Below are positions 1 through 7,742 of a stretch of DNA of 64,000 nucleotides, piece after piece; within the stretch, counting starts at the first letter, position 1; each line of letters opens with the position of its first letter. The DNA comes from HGM04593 sp045647885 (GTDB taxonomy: Bacteria > Bacteroidota > Bacteroidia > Bacteroidales > Bacteroidaceae). The stretch covers positions 62,001 to 126,000 of the forward strand of contig JAZRMX010000026.1 of assembly GCA_045647885.1 (NCBI GenBank), read 5' to 3'. The translations under genes and the position numbers were made by a program. The notes under the pieces are model-generated. The model saw nothing but the letters and a program-made list of their open reading frames with translations. It made no database searches and had not been told where the DNA came from.

Positions 1-1
1 C

Positions 2-169
2 CGTGCCGAGGGTAAGACTGGTGGTGAGCTTACAGTAGGTGGCAACCTCCGCGTTGGTAACTTCGAGAAGAAGATTGCCGAGCTCTACGGTATAGGTGTT
101 CAGGTAGCTAACGCTGACGACAGCAAGCTTGCCGACAACGATATTACTCTTGTTGCTGCAGGTAAATAA
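2..169 (+). CDS. 3' fragment of small repeat-domain protein (truncated by window edge)
   Basis: The reading frame is open from the first full codon to TAA at 167-169 and encodes 55 residues that match the C-terminal part of the 104-aa protein at 1254-1568. Position 1 aligns with position 1400 and the nucleotide match is almost perfect. The start lies outside the window, so it cannot be said whether the gene is complete. The visible part is the second of the two repeat units of this family, with the GNLRVGNFEKKI and DDSKLADNDITL segments. Function unknown. Confidence 0.75.
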   Translation, partial: RAEGKTGGELTVGGNLRVGNFEKKIAELYGIGVQVANADDSKLADNDITLVAAGK

Positions 170-190
170 TCGTTAAAACCCGTATTAAGG

Positions 191-216
191 TATGCAGGGC
201 TTGGTTGCCCTGCATA
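191..216 (+). terminator. hairpin after truncated copy A
   Basis: TATGCAGGGC and GCCCTGCATA form a perfect 10-bp stem with a 6-nt loop 22 nt after the stop codon. There is no strong T-tract downstream, so it may be a weak terminator or an mRNA 3'-end stabiliser. The identical stem recurs at 1590-1615. Confidence 0.5.
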
Positions 217-292
217 TCACTAAAAAACAAATTGTTTTCATAAAAGGGTTATTCGCTTTATGCAGCTTTATTTATAACTCACAAAATTTAGA

Positions 293-1219
293 ATGGTGGC
301 AAAGTTAAAAGACATATCAGCTAAGGATGCAGCGACTCACCTCAAAGAGGTGCAAGATGTATTTAATCTCCTTGCGAAAAAGGATGTTTACAAATCTGGA
401 TTTTCAGAAGATAAAGGGGCTATATCAAAGGTCTTTAAAAGCATCAAGGAAGTGAGCAAAACAGACATCCTTGTTCGTCTTACACTCATTGATAGTATGT
501 ACTCTACTCAGATGAGTCGTCGCTACTATGCCCTCGATGAGTTGGCTACGGCTTTGTTTAAACTGTCGGGCGGGAAAGATGGTAAGTTAGAACAGATGTT
601 CCTTGATTTTGCTGCTGCACCTGAGCAAAAAGTGCATCTTTTTGACTACGAGGAGAGAGACGATAAAGGAAATATCGTGTGTAAAAACCTATTTTCTGAA
701 TGCTATGGAATTGGTAAAGGTGGTGCCGACAAAGGTGTTGCTATCTCCCTTATAAGCAAGTATGCATACTTTGAAACCAATTTCAAATTCCCTATCTATG
801 ACTCTATTGCTTGCGAAATATATCCATTAGTTTGGCACTTTTGTGGTTTTGGAAAAGATAAGCCCAAACTCATACATAGTGAAAATGGAAAAGTAGTTGG
901 TGACAGGACAATGGTAGAGTATGTTAAAGCGATAAACCTGCTAATAGATAAGATAGATTGCAAAGAAGTTAACTACGACTTGCTCGATCGTTTCCTGTGG
1001 TTCGTGGGCAAGATTCGTCGAGGCAATCTCTCCCTGGTTTTGTCGCGTGAGGAGTATATAGCCACTATAAACATATTCAAAGCACAAAACGTAACCGAAG
1101 AATCAAGTGAGTACTTTAATATTGAAAAGGTAGATTTGAGTAAACTTACATATTTGAAGAAAAACTCTTTGTTGTATAAGTTTTTTGAATTTGCAAGAAT
1201 TTACGGACATAAGAAATAA
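293..1219 (+). CDS. orphan hypothetical protein, 308 aa
   Basis: I do not recognise this family. It is a soluble-looking 308-aa protein with no signal peptide or membrane segment. The N-terminal third is lysine-rich and predicted helical. The middle contains a cluster of aromatic and small residues (NLFSECYGIGKGG, then KYAYFETNF and FPIYDSIA), and the C-terminal part has DLLDRFLWFVGKIRRGN. It looks A+T-richer by eye than most neighbours. It sits between a truncated and a complete copy of the same small gene, which suggests it arrived with, or was trapped by, a tandem duplication. The ATG at 293 is the first good start after the upstream hairpin. No catalytic motif is evident. Confidence 0.7.
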   Translation: MVAKLKDISAKDAATHLKEVQDVFNLLAKKDVYKSGFSEDKGAISKVFKSIKEVSKTDILVRLTLIDSMYSTQMSRRYYALDELATALFKLSGGKDGKLEQMFLDFAAAPEQKVHLFDYEERDDKGNIVCKNLFSECYGIGKGGADKGVAISLISKYAYFETNFKFPIYDSIACEIYPLVWHFCGFGKDKPKLIHSENGKVVGDRTMVEYVKAINLLIDKIDCKEVNYDLLDRFLWFVGKIRRGNLSLVLSREEYIATINIFKAQNVTEESSEYFNIEKVDLSKLTYLKKNSLLYKFFEFARIYGHKK

Positions 1220-1253
1220 GAGCATTTATTAACCATTAAAAACTTAAAACATT

Positions 1254-1568
1254 ATGGCAGAATTTAAATTGGATGGCCGTATGAAGGTCAAGACCTTGAA
1301 AGAGAACTTCAAAAAGAACTTTGGTAGCACATTGCGCGTGTACAAGAGCGTTACTTGCAAGGGTGCTATGGCTGACGATGATGCAACACTTGCTTCACTC
1401 CGTGCCGAGGGTAAGACTGGTGGTGAGCTTACTGTAGGTGGCAACCTCCGCGTTGGTAACTTCGAGAAGAAGATTGCCGAGCTCTACGGTATTGGTGTTC
1501 AGGTAGCTAACGCTGACGACAGCAAGCTTGCCGACAACGATATTACTCTTGTTGCTGCAGGTAAATAA
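1254..1568 (+). CDS. small two-repeat domain protein, 104 aa
   Basis: A 104-aa acidic/basic mixed protein with no signal peptide. Its two halves are related. Residues about 3-50 have the pattern FxLxGrMKVKTLKenFkknFG, then LRVYKS, then DDATLASLR. Residues about 60-100 have LTVGGNLRVGNFEKKIaelYG, then VQVAN, then DDSKLADNDITL. Each unit reads as strand, helix, strand and a short acidic turn leading to a helix. The same unit recurs twice in the 170-aa protein at 3875-4387, so this is a family made from a roughly 50-residue module. The role is unknown. The 3' half is duplicated at the left edge of the window. Confidence 0.8.
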   Translation: MAEFKLDGRMKVKTLKENFKKNFGSTLRVYKSVTCKGAMADDDATLASLRAEGKTGGELTVGGNLRVGNFEKKIAELYGIGVQVANADDSKLADNDITLVAAGK

Positions 1569-1619
1569 TCGTTAAAACCCGTATTAAGGTATGCAGGGCT
1601 TGGCTGCCCTGCATATCAC
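1400..1619 (+). repeat. direct repeat, copy B
   Basis: Second copy of the 1-220 segment, including the C-terminal half of the 104-aa gene and the 1590-1615 hairpin. Recombination between the copies would delete the 308-aa gene and leave a single small gene. Confidence 0.9.
1590..1615 (+). terminator. hairpin after copy B
   Basis: Same 10-bp stem as at 191-216 (loop TTGGCT instead of TTGGTT), located 22 nt after the stop codon at 1566-1568. No T-run follows. Confidence 0.5.
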
Positions 1620-1644
1620 TATAACATTTTAAGAACTTATAACT

Positions 1645-1887
1645 ATGAGTAAAGAGTATTACAAAAAGAGAATTATTGACCTTCGTGCGTCAATTGAGAG
1701 GGAGAGAGAGGCCAAGAAACGTGATAATGATAATTATTCACGTTGGATTAAGAGTGCAACTTCGCCTTCGTCAAAGGCAAGTTACCGCAAGAGCAAAATT
1801 GATGCGGCAGCACGTCACGATAACCAGATTGAGTATCTTAAACGACAGATTGAGAGTGCCAAGGATTCACTGCGTCGCTGCAAGTAA
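1645..1887 (+). CDS. small basic coiled-coil protein, 80 aa
   Basis: An 80-aa, strongly charged protein. The N-terminal (IIDLRASIEREREAKKRDND) and C-terminal (QIEYLKRQIESAKDSLRR) segments both have heptad-like hydrophobic spacing and probably form an antiparallel helical hairpin around a Ser-rich turn (SATSPSSKASYRKS). No signal peptide or membrane segment. Family not recognised. It lies 77 nt after the repeat-domain gene and 6 nt before a small membrane protein gene, so it is likely cotranscribed with them. Confidence 0.65.
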   Translation: MSKEYYKKRIIDLRASIEREREAKKRDNDNYSRWIKSATSPSSKASYRKSKIDAAARHDNQIEYLKRQIESAKDSLRRCK

Positions 1888-1893
1888 TGGTAT

Positions 1894-2205
1894 ATGATAT
1901 TATTTTTAGCATACATAATAAACCTGTTTGCTCCTACAATAAACCTTATTGGCTTGTTGGGGCTGTGTGGGTGTGTGGTGTATGAGGATTTTTATGTTCT
2001 CGTAATTGCTGCACTGATGTTTGTTGCAGGCTTGTTCTTTGGGCGACTGGCTTATGGGCTCGATATTCCACCGCGTTGGTTTTGGGCAAAGTCGAAAAAT
2101 CAACTTTTTTCTTTTACAGTAACAGCAGTGCTGGGTTATGCGTGGAGTATTGCAATGTGGCCTTGTGCCATATATCTTGTATCCATAATAATTAAACGTA
2201 TTTGA
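1894..2205 (+). CDS. small integral membrane protein, 103 aa
   Basis: Three, possibly four, hydrophobic segments: about residues 2-28, 33-52 and 73-100. A short polar loop (GLDIPPRWFWAKSKNQ) precedes the last one. There is no recognisable domain. It starts 6 nt after the coiled-coil gene and ends 4 nt before the next small ORF, so the four small genes from 1645 to 2508 are packed like one operon. Confidence 0.6.
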   Translation: MILFLAYIINLFAPTINLIGLLGLCGCVVYEDFYVLVIAALMFVAGLFFGRLAYGLDIPPRWFWAKSKNQLFSFTVTAVLGYAWSIAMWPCAIYLVSIIIKRI

Positions 2206-2209
2206 TACT

Positions 2210-2371
2210 ATGAAATTCGGTCTTTCATTCTCGCTCAAGCGTGCCTTGGGTGTTACTGCGGTAAAGCAGAAGATTGCTAAAAAAACGGGTATTCCTCTTA
2301 CAAAGCAGGGCTTGGAACGCAAAATCGGTGGTGCAATATTGGGTGCTATTACCGGTAAAAAGAGAAAATGA
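2210..2371 (+). CDS. very small basic protein, 53 aa
   Basis: ATG at 2210, stop TGA at 2369-2371. The product is Lys/Arg-rich (net positive) with a pattern KRALGV...KQKIAKKTGIPLTKQGLERKIGG and a Gly-rich tail ending GKKRK. The helix-TGIPLT-helix pattern suggests a nucleic-acid- or membrane-binding mini-protein, but I cannot name it. The stop overlaps the next start by ATGA (2368-2371), which implies translational coupling and supports it being real. Confidence 0.55.
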   Translation: MKFGLSFSLKRALGVTAVKQKIAKKTGIPLTKQGLERKIGGAILGAITGKKRK

Positions 2372-2508
2372 TGAGGTGGTTTAAGTTATTGCCTTGCTTG
2401 GTGATTGCGTCTCTTGCACTTGCTTGCGGCCCAAATGGAGAGCTTGTGGGCGATGCTATTGATGCGGGTAATCTCAAAGAGGCTGAAAGGCTTTTGAGAG
2501 AAATTTAA
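2368..2508 (+). CDS. micro-lipoprotein, 46 aa
   Basis: ATG at 2368 overlaps the preceding stop (ATGA). The product has Arg/Lys in the n-region, a hydrophobic stretch and a lipobox-like LALAC at residues 16-20, followed by a mature part of only about 27 residues (CGPNGELV...LKEAERLLREI) that looks like one amphipathic helix. This is the form of a very small exported lipoprotein. It is followed 16 nt later by a much larger lipoprotein gene. Function unknown. Confidence 0.5.
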   Translation: MMRWFKLLPCLVIASLALACGPNGELVGDAIDAGNLKEAERLLREI

Positions 2509-2524
2509 TGAAACAATGCACTAA

Positions 2525-3841
2525 ATGAAGATGAAGTTTCTTGGAATTGTAGCTTTGGCTTGTCTGCTGGTGGTATTTTGCAGCTGCGGTGGTTCTGTGG
2601 GCAATGGTGGCTACGACGATGGCAGCGTGAAACTGTCGGAACGTGAGGCTTATCGTTATGACATGGCCTTGCGTGAGGTTGAGAGCCTCGAGAAAATGTT
2701 TGAAGAGGTTATTGCAGCTCCCACACAGGAGAATATTGCATTATTGCTTGTAAAGGCGAAGGGGGTAAAGTACAGTTATAACGACAATGGAATGAATGCT
2801 GCAACGCTGGAGCATTGCGATTCTCTGAAGGCCCGTATGGAGGAGTATCAGCAACGCGCCCTCGGGATTGCCGAGTCTTTCCTTATCTCTACCGGAGATA
2901 TAAAGGTTGTAAATATCGAGGATAAGCTCTTTACCGAAAATGCTTATTATCCCATCTATCTAAAGAAGGGGGAGAAACTTTTCTATAATATTGAGTCGTC
3001 GAAAGTGCTTACTGCAAAACTTTATAATTCCGACACCGAAGAGTTGCTGAAATCCTTCAAGAAGAGTGAGATTACCGACTCGTTCACTGTGCGCAACACT
3101 GGAATATATCTTATGGAGATTGCGCCGCAGGGAAAGCAGTATGTGAGTGTGGTAATGAGCTACAGGCCTGTGAAAGCAGAGGATATATACAGCCGCCCTA
3201 CAATATATACCGAGCAGGTGGAGTGCAAGAAGGGTGATATTGGTGCAAAGGGTGTTCCCGGTGTAATTATGCGAAAATGTTTTGAGGAGCCACGCAAGTT
3301 TACCCTCCGTGGCCAGCTTAAAGCTGCATTCTCGGGAAATGCGAAGGCTTTGGTGGCAGTGCCGCTGCCTGCCGGTACAACAGACCTCCTTTATACAATG
3401 CGTATTGCTACAAGTGAGAGCAACCGTTCCGAGGATGGACAGTTCCACGATAACCTGTCGCGTTCTTATTCGCGCGTGAAATTCTTGGGTCTCCCTCTTT
3501 ATGAAAAGACATCGAGCAATGGATTGCTCAATACCTTGCTCGACGATAACCGCCCCATACGCGACGAGGATGCTTACTGCAGTATGTATGTGTTCCGCAA
3601 ACAGGCTGCGGCTAAGCAGTTCCAGGATGGAACAAAGCCTGTTTCGCAGCTTGCTTATGATGTGGATTATTCAACAGTAGGCACTCAGTCGTGCAATGGC
3701 CGCATCCCTACAAATGGCGCAAAGACCATATATCTTGGTTTCGAGAATGAGCGTGTGCGTTACACCAACTATCTGTGGGTGGAGGTGGAAGCTGTTGTGC
3801 CGAATACAGTGTACTATACCACCAAATATAGCATAAACTAA
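2525..3841 (+). CDS. lipoprotein of unknown function, 438 aa
   Basis: The N-terminus has a classical type II signal: MKMKF, hydrophobic core, then FCSC with the lipidated Cys at about residue 21, followed by GGSVGNGG, a Gly/Asp-rich linker of the kind seen on surface-exposed Bacteroidota lipoproteins. Residues about 35-120 are helical and charged; the rest looks beta-rich with no known motif. No enzymatic residues are evident. It is the largest gene of the island, placed between the micro-lipoprotein and the histone-tailed repeat protein. Possible cell-surface component; inference only. Confidence 0.7.
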   Translation: MKMKFLGIVALACLLVVFCSCGGSVGNGGYDDGSVKLSEREAYRYDMALREVESLEKMFEEVIAAPTQENIALLLVKAKGVKYSYNDNGMNAATLEHCDSLKARMEEYQQRALGIAESFLISTGDIKVVNIEDKLFTENAYYPIYLKKGEKLFYNIESSKVLTAKLYNSDTEELLKSFKKSEITDSFTVRNTGIYLMEIAPQGKQYVSVVMSYRPVKAEDIYSRPTIYTEQVECKKGDIGAKGVPGVIMRKCFEEPRKFTLRGQLKAAFSGNAKALVAVPLPAGTTDLLYTMRIATSESNRSEDGQFHDNLSRSYSRVKFLGLPLYEKTSSNGLLNTLLDDNRPIRDEDAYCSMYVFRKQAAAKQFQDGTKPVSQLAYDVDYSTVGTQSCNGRIPTNGAKTIYLGFENERVRYTNYLWVEVEAVVPNTVYYTTKYSIN

Positions 3842-3874
3842 AACTTATAAGTATACTTATAACTATCAACTATT

Positions 3875-4387
3875 ATGGCAACTACTACGAAGAAGACAAC
3901 AGTTGCAAAACCTGCTGCCAAGAAGACAACTGCTGCAAAACCTGCTGCAAAGAAAACCACTGAAGCGAAGGCAACTGCAAAACCTGCTGTTAAAAATAAT
4001 GAGATTTCCGTAACTGGTAATAAGAAGATTGAGACTCTTTGTAAGGAGTTTAATAGAAAGTTCCCTTATCTAAGATTAGGTATATATTATAGCTATGCCC
4101 GTCAGCAGGTAGCAAAAGGAGAAACAATAACCCGAATACCTGGTGACAAGACATTGGCTTCTGTTCGCAGAGTCGATTCGGGTGGCGATATTTCTATCTC
4201 CGGCAACAAGAAAGTAAAATCTTTGGAGAAAGAGTTTGATACGGTTTTTGGTCTCTACTGCCAAATATGTTACTCAAAAGTTGAGGGTGGAAGATATTAT
4301 ACATCGGGCAGTTTTGACGATATGACACTTTCCGGTCTTAACTCTTATGGCGAGAAGAATGGGTTTAAAAAAGGTGAGTGGAAGTAA
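3875..4387 (+). CDS. histone-H1-like tail fused to two repeat domains, 170 aa
   Basis: Residues 1-40 are a low-complexity tail of imperfect KPAAKKTT units, closely resembling eukaryotic H1 and bacterial H1-like tails, which bind DNA through lysine charge. After it come two copies of the module also found in the 104-aa protein: ISVTGNKKIETLCKEFnrkFP... with DKTLASVR, and ISISGNKKVKSLEKEFdtvFG... with DDMTLSGL. So this is a tailed paralogue of the gene at 1254. The stop TAA (4385-4387) overlaps the ATG of pcp by one base, tying it to the downstream genes. The tail codons are near-repeats at DNA level and could expand by slippage. DNA binding is an inference from composition. Confidence 0.75.
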   Translation: MATTTKKTTVAKPAAKKTTAAKPAAKKTTEAKATAKPAVKNNEISVTGNKKIETLCKEFNRKFPYLRLGIYYSYARQQVAKGETITRIPGDKTLASVRRVDSGGDISISGNKKVKSLEKEFDTVFGLYCQICYSKVEGGRYYTSGSFDDMTLSGLNSYGEKNGFKKGEWK

Positions 4388-4989
4388 TGCGAATCCTATT
4401 GACAGGCTTTGAGCCGTTTGGAAAATACAATGAGAATTCGTCGTGGGTGGTTGCCGAAAAGGTAGCTACCCAGGACTTTTTTGGGATGGATGTGGTTCTT
4501 AAGCAGATGCCGGTGAGCTTTGCCGGCGTAGCTAAGGCGTTGCGCGATGCGGTAGATGAGTGCAACCCCGCTGCGGTTGTAATGCTTGGACAGGCTGCCA
4601 GTATAGATTATATTAAGCTGGAACGCATTGCAATAAATATGATGGATGCTGCGGCTGCCGACAATGACGGATACATTGCAGACGAGGAGCCAATCTCCAT
4701 TGATGGTGCGGCGGCTCTCTTTACAAACGTGGATGTCAAGGCTCTGTGCAGGGCTGTGGAGGAACAGGGGATTCCCGCAAAGGTGTCCAACAGTGCCGGG
4801 CTCTATGTGTGCAACCGTATTTATTACGAGGCATTGCAACTTTGTGGTGAGAGACCGGGAATGAAGGTGCTGTTCGTTCACTTGCCGTTCTATACAGGAC
4901 AGCTACCGGTAACAGAGGGGAAACCATCAATGCTACTCGATACAATAATAAAGGCTGTGGAATTTGTAATAAATGAAATAAGTAAATGA
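4387..4989 (+). CDS. pcp: pyrrolidone-carboxylate peptidase (peptidase C15)
   Basis: A 200-aa cytosolic cysteine peptidase that removes N-terminal pyroglutamate. The N-terminus MRILLTGFEPFG is the family signature. Catalytic residues are visible: Glu79 in LERIAIN, Cys142 in SNSAGLYVCNR and His165 in FVHLPF. The length is normal for C15. I chose ATG 4387, because the longer frame from GTG 4378 would overlap the upstream gene and add only MEV. It overlaps the preceding stop by one base and the following gene by ATGA (4986-4989). Confidence 0.93.
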   Translation: MRILLTGFEPFGKYNENSSWVVAEKVATQDFFGMDVVLKQMPVSFAGVAKALRDAVDECNPAAVVMLGQAASIDYIKLERIAINMMDAAAADNDGYIADEEPISIDGAAALFTNVDVKALCRAVEEQGIPAKVSNSAGLYVCNRIYYEALQLCGERPGMKVLFVHLPFYTGQLPVTEGKPSMLLDTIIKAVEFVINEISK

Positions 4990-6683
4990 CACGAGTAGAA
5001 AAAATCAAGAAACAGCTTGCGCGCGTCTTTGACAACGACTTGCGTACCAAGCAATGGGAAAATATTCCCGACTATGTGATTATAGCTCTTATAGTAATAA
5101 GTACTCTTTCGGTATTCCTGGCAACGTTCAATGTGGGGCCTCTTTGTGAGAAGGTGCTCTCTGTGATAGACATTGTTACGGTAATAGCATTTACCATTGA
5201 GGTTACATTGCGTATTTGGGCTGCCGACCTGATTGACGAAAAGTACAAGGGCTTTTGGGGCAGGGTGCGTTACTGCTTCACCTTCTATGGAATGGTCGAT
5301 ATTCTTTCGACATATACTTTTTATGTGGCAATGTTCTTCCCATTGCCTTATTCGGCGCTGAAGACTTTGCGTGTGTTGCGTCTTTTACGTGTGTTCCGCT
5401 ATATGCACTCGTTCCGCCTGTTGCAGACTGCCATTACTTCAAAGGCCCAGGAGATGTGGGTGTCGCTGCAGTTCCTTGTTATTGTTACATTGATGCTCTC
5501 CTTTGTGCTGTTCTTCTATGAACACGCGGCACAGCCCGATGTGTATGACAATGGTTTCAAGTCTGTTGTGTGGGCTTTTGCCCAATATGTGGGAGACCCC
5601 GGCGGCTTTGCCGATACACCGCCCGTTACTTTCCCCGGTAGGCTAATTGCGTGTATTATTGGTTTGCTTGGAATTGCTCTTTTTGCCGTTCCTGCCGGTC
5701 TTATTGGTGCCGGTTTTTCCGAGGCTATGGAGGATGAGCAGAAGAGAAATACAATCTTGAAAAATACCAAAAAACTTAACCTGGCCTTTGAACGCAAACT
5801 CGACCGCCCGACCGGTTATCAGGTGGTGCCTCCTTATTTGTCAATCATAGAGATACAGGCTCGAATGGGTATGACGGTGAATGAAATTTTGGATGCTGTT
5901 GAGGATTCCTGTAATTTCCGTTTGATAAACGTTGCTGCAACACAGACCATAGACGAGCATCCACAGGACAAGCTTGCAGTGGAACATTTTCCAAATAACA
6001 GGCCTTATGGTTATTGCATTGACCGCGGTTCAAAGGTGACTATAATATCTCCCTCGAGTCTTGTGGATCCTTGTGTGGGCAACTTCTTCTATTATCTGGC
6101 GTTGATTGGTGGATTTAACTACATAAGCCGTGAAATTGGTGTGTTGCGTCCTTACAAATCATACTATACGTTTGCCGACCGTTATAACCACGAGGAGAAC
6201 CTGCCGTTGTATATGGAGGACTTGGAGCGTCTTACCTCGCGCGAGGGTAGCTGGACAATTACCTCACTTATTTCAAGTGGTGCCAATGAACCTGAATATC
6301 CTACAAAATTCCACTTTGCTATTGGTGGCAAAAAGGGTGACGAGAGTTTCGAAGGTGAAAATCTTGTTGTAGAGGATATTGCTGCTTATCGTTCTTTCTA
6401 CGATGATATTACTGCGGAATTGAAGGAGGAGTATGGTATGGAGTCGGACCACCAGAGGTATCACAACACAGCAGTGGAAAACCTTTATGTCCGTAAATTT
6501 GAGGAGGGTAAGGGCTGCCGCAATAATATAATTGTGCGCTTTGCCTGGAGTGCTACTTTGTGGGATTCACGACGCATTGCCATTGCCAAGACTTTTGCCG
6601 ATGTCATTAACCGCCATTTTGAGGCTGATGTCGAAAAAGAGTACGCACCCGAATTGAAGGAGAAAAAACACGGTTATCTGTAA
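4986..6683 (+). CDS. voltage-gated-type ion channel with atypical pore and large C-terminal domain
   Basis: 565 aa. Residues about 28-245 form a six-helix voltage-gated channel module: S1 near 30-48, S2/S3 near 58-115, and an S4 with regularly spaced Arg (LRVLRLLRVFRYMHSFR, 128-144). S5 is near 158-178 and S6 near 219-243. The pore loop reads FAQYVGDPGGFAD (198-210) where K+ channels have TVGYGD, so selectivity cannot be assigned. The remaining ~310 residues are soluble, with no CNBD or RCK motif recognised. It is coupled to pcp by ATGA overlap. Inner-membrane location is expected. It could conduct K+, Na+ or a mixture. Confidence 0.8.
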   Translation: MTRVEKIKKQLARVFDNDLRTKQWENIPDYVIIALIVISTLSVFLATFNVGPLCEKVLSVIDIVTVIAFTIEVTLRIWAADLIDEKYKGFWGRVRYCFTFYGMVDILSTYTFYVAMFFPLPYSALKTLRVLRLLRVFRYMHSFRLLQTAITSKAQEMWVSLQFLVIVTLMLSFVLFFYEHAAQPDVYDNGFKSVVWAFAQYVGDPGGFADTPPVTFPGRLIACIIGLLGIALFAVPAGLIGAGFSEAMEDEQKRNTILKNTKKLNLAFERKLDRPTGYQVVPPYLSIIEIQARMGMTVNEILDAVEDSCNFRLINVAATQTIDEHPQDKLAVEHFPNNRPYGYCIDRGSKVTIISPSSLVDPCVGNFFYYLALIGGFNYISREIGVLRPYKSYYTFADRYNHEENLPLYMEDLERLTSREGSWTITSLISSGANEPEYPTKFHFAIGGKKGDESFEGENLVVEDIAAYRSFYDDITAELKEEYGMESDHQRYHNTAVENLYVRKFEEGKGCRNNIIVRFAWSATLWDSRRIAIAKTFADVINRHFEADVEKEYAPELKEKKHGYL

Positions 6684-6751
6684 ATATTTTTATTGTACGA
6701 GGGTTGATATTTTATTAGGCAAAATGTTTAGTCCTTACATTCGAAAATCTT

Positions 6752-7654
6752 ATGATATTTTTAGATAGTTTCAGTTTTCCTACTTTTGAAGAAGAAGATA
6801 ATTTCTTGGCTGCCTATTATCGTGAAAATCCGTATAGTATGAAGTCTGTATATCCTTTTAAGACTCTTTCTATAAGAGGGTTGCATTCTTTGGATTTTGA
6901 CGAGATAACATTGCTTTATGGCGGAAATGGTTCTGGCAAGTCAACGGCTTTAAATGCGATTGCTAATAAGTTGGAGGTGGCCCGTAGCTCGGCATATAAC
7001 AAAGGGGATTTCTATAGTGAGTATATGGATATGTGCGACTATGAGATTGGGGACTTTGATGAATATGTCTTGAATTTGAAAGATTGCGCAACGCTGATAA
7101 CCAGTGACGATATTTTTAAATATATGCTTGATATTCGTCAGAGGAATGGGCGGGTGAGAGTGCATCGTGATGATACAATACAAAACTGGATGAATGAACG
7201 CACTTCTCGCATAACCCATATAAATTTTGAGACTGGAGAAGGGGTAGATGAACTAAGGCGTTACCAGAGAGCTAAACGCCAGTCGTGTCAACAGTATGTT
7301 CGTGAGAATTTAGGAGAAGTAGTACCCTCATATTCAAATGGCGAAACTGGATTTATGAAGTTTATAGATAACATTGTACCTGATAGGTTGTATATTCTTG
7401 ACGAGCCTGAAAATAGTTTGTCGTGTGAGTTGCAAATGAAACTTGCGCAGTATATTAAAGAATCGGCTCGTTTTTTTGGCTGTCAATTTATTATTGCAAC
7501 GCATTCTCCTTTTTTATTGGCAATAGAAGGTGCTAAAATATATAATTTGGATGCAGAACCTGCTACTGTTTCTAAATTTTGGGAGTTGCCTAATATGAAG
7601 CTATATTATGAACTTTTTAAAAATTATGAAAAAAGGTTTATTGGCAATAGTTGA
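6752..7654 (+). CDS. AAA/ABC-type ATPase (AAA_21-like), lone
   Basis: 300 aa. Walker A GGNGSGKST lies near residues 57-65, an ABC-signature-like SNGETG near 192, Walker B LYILDEPEN near 215, and an H-switch ATHSPF near 249. The order is that of SMC/Rad50-related AAA_21 ATPases, without a long coiled coil. Such proteins occur in housekeeping roles and as ATPase subunits of defence systems. Here there is no visible partner gene, and the gene is A+T-rich by eye, so acquisition by transfer is possible. It ends just before a strong hairpin. Substrate and role unknown. Confidence 0.8.
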   Translation: MIFLDSFSFPTFEEEDNFLAAYYRENPYSMKSVYPFKTLSIRGLHSLDFDEITLLYGGNGSGKSTALNAIANKLEVARSSAYNKGDFYSEYMDMCDYEIGDFDEYVLNLKDCATLITSDDIFKYMLDIRQRNGRVRVHRDDTIQNWMNERTSRITHINFETGEGVDELRRYQRAKRQSCQQYVRENLGEVVPSYSNGETGFMKFIDNIVPDRLYILDEPENSLSCELQMKLAQYIKESARFFGCQFIIATHSPFLLAIEGAKIYNLDAEPATVSKFWELPNMKLYYELFKNYEKRFIGNS

Positions 7655-7671
7655 TATGCTGTTATAAGTTA

Positions 7672-7708
7672 AGCGCTCACTTCTAAATTTAGGAGTGAGC
7701 GCTTTTTA
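7672..7708. terminator. bidirectional rho-independent terminator
   Basis: AGCGCTCACT and AGTGAGCGCT form a 10-bp stem with a 12-nt loop, followed by TTTTT. It lies between the rightward ATPase gene and the leftward aroE and can serve both. Confidence 0.85.
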
Positions 7709-7742
7709 CTTTTATTGGTGATGTTGTCCAATAAATGTCTTA

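Larger units (their letters stand above)
1..220 (+). repeat. direct repeat, copy A (pairs with 1400-1619)
   Basis: Bases 1-220 repeat at 1400-1619 with only a few substitutions, for example tacagtagg/tactgtagg, ggtatagg/ggtattgg and ttggttgcc/ttggctgcc. The match covers the 3' part of the small gene, its stop codon and the downstream hairpin, then ends abruptly after catatcact. The pair brackets the 308-aa gene at 293-1219. The true left limit is outside the window. Confidence 0.9.

Noticed and set aside
1906..2322. Leftward frame of 138 codons opposite the small membrane protein genes
   Set aside because: It is antisense to two coherent small genes and shows no domain or plausible start context.
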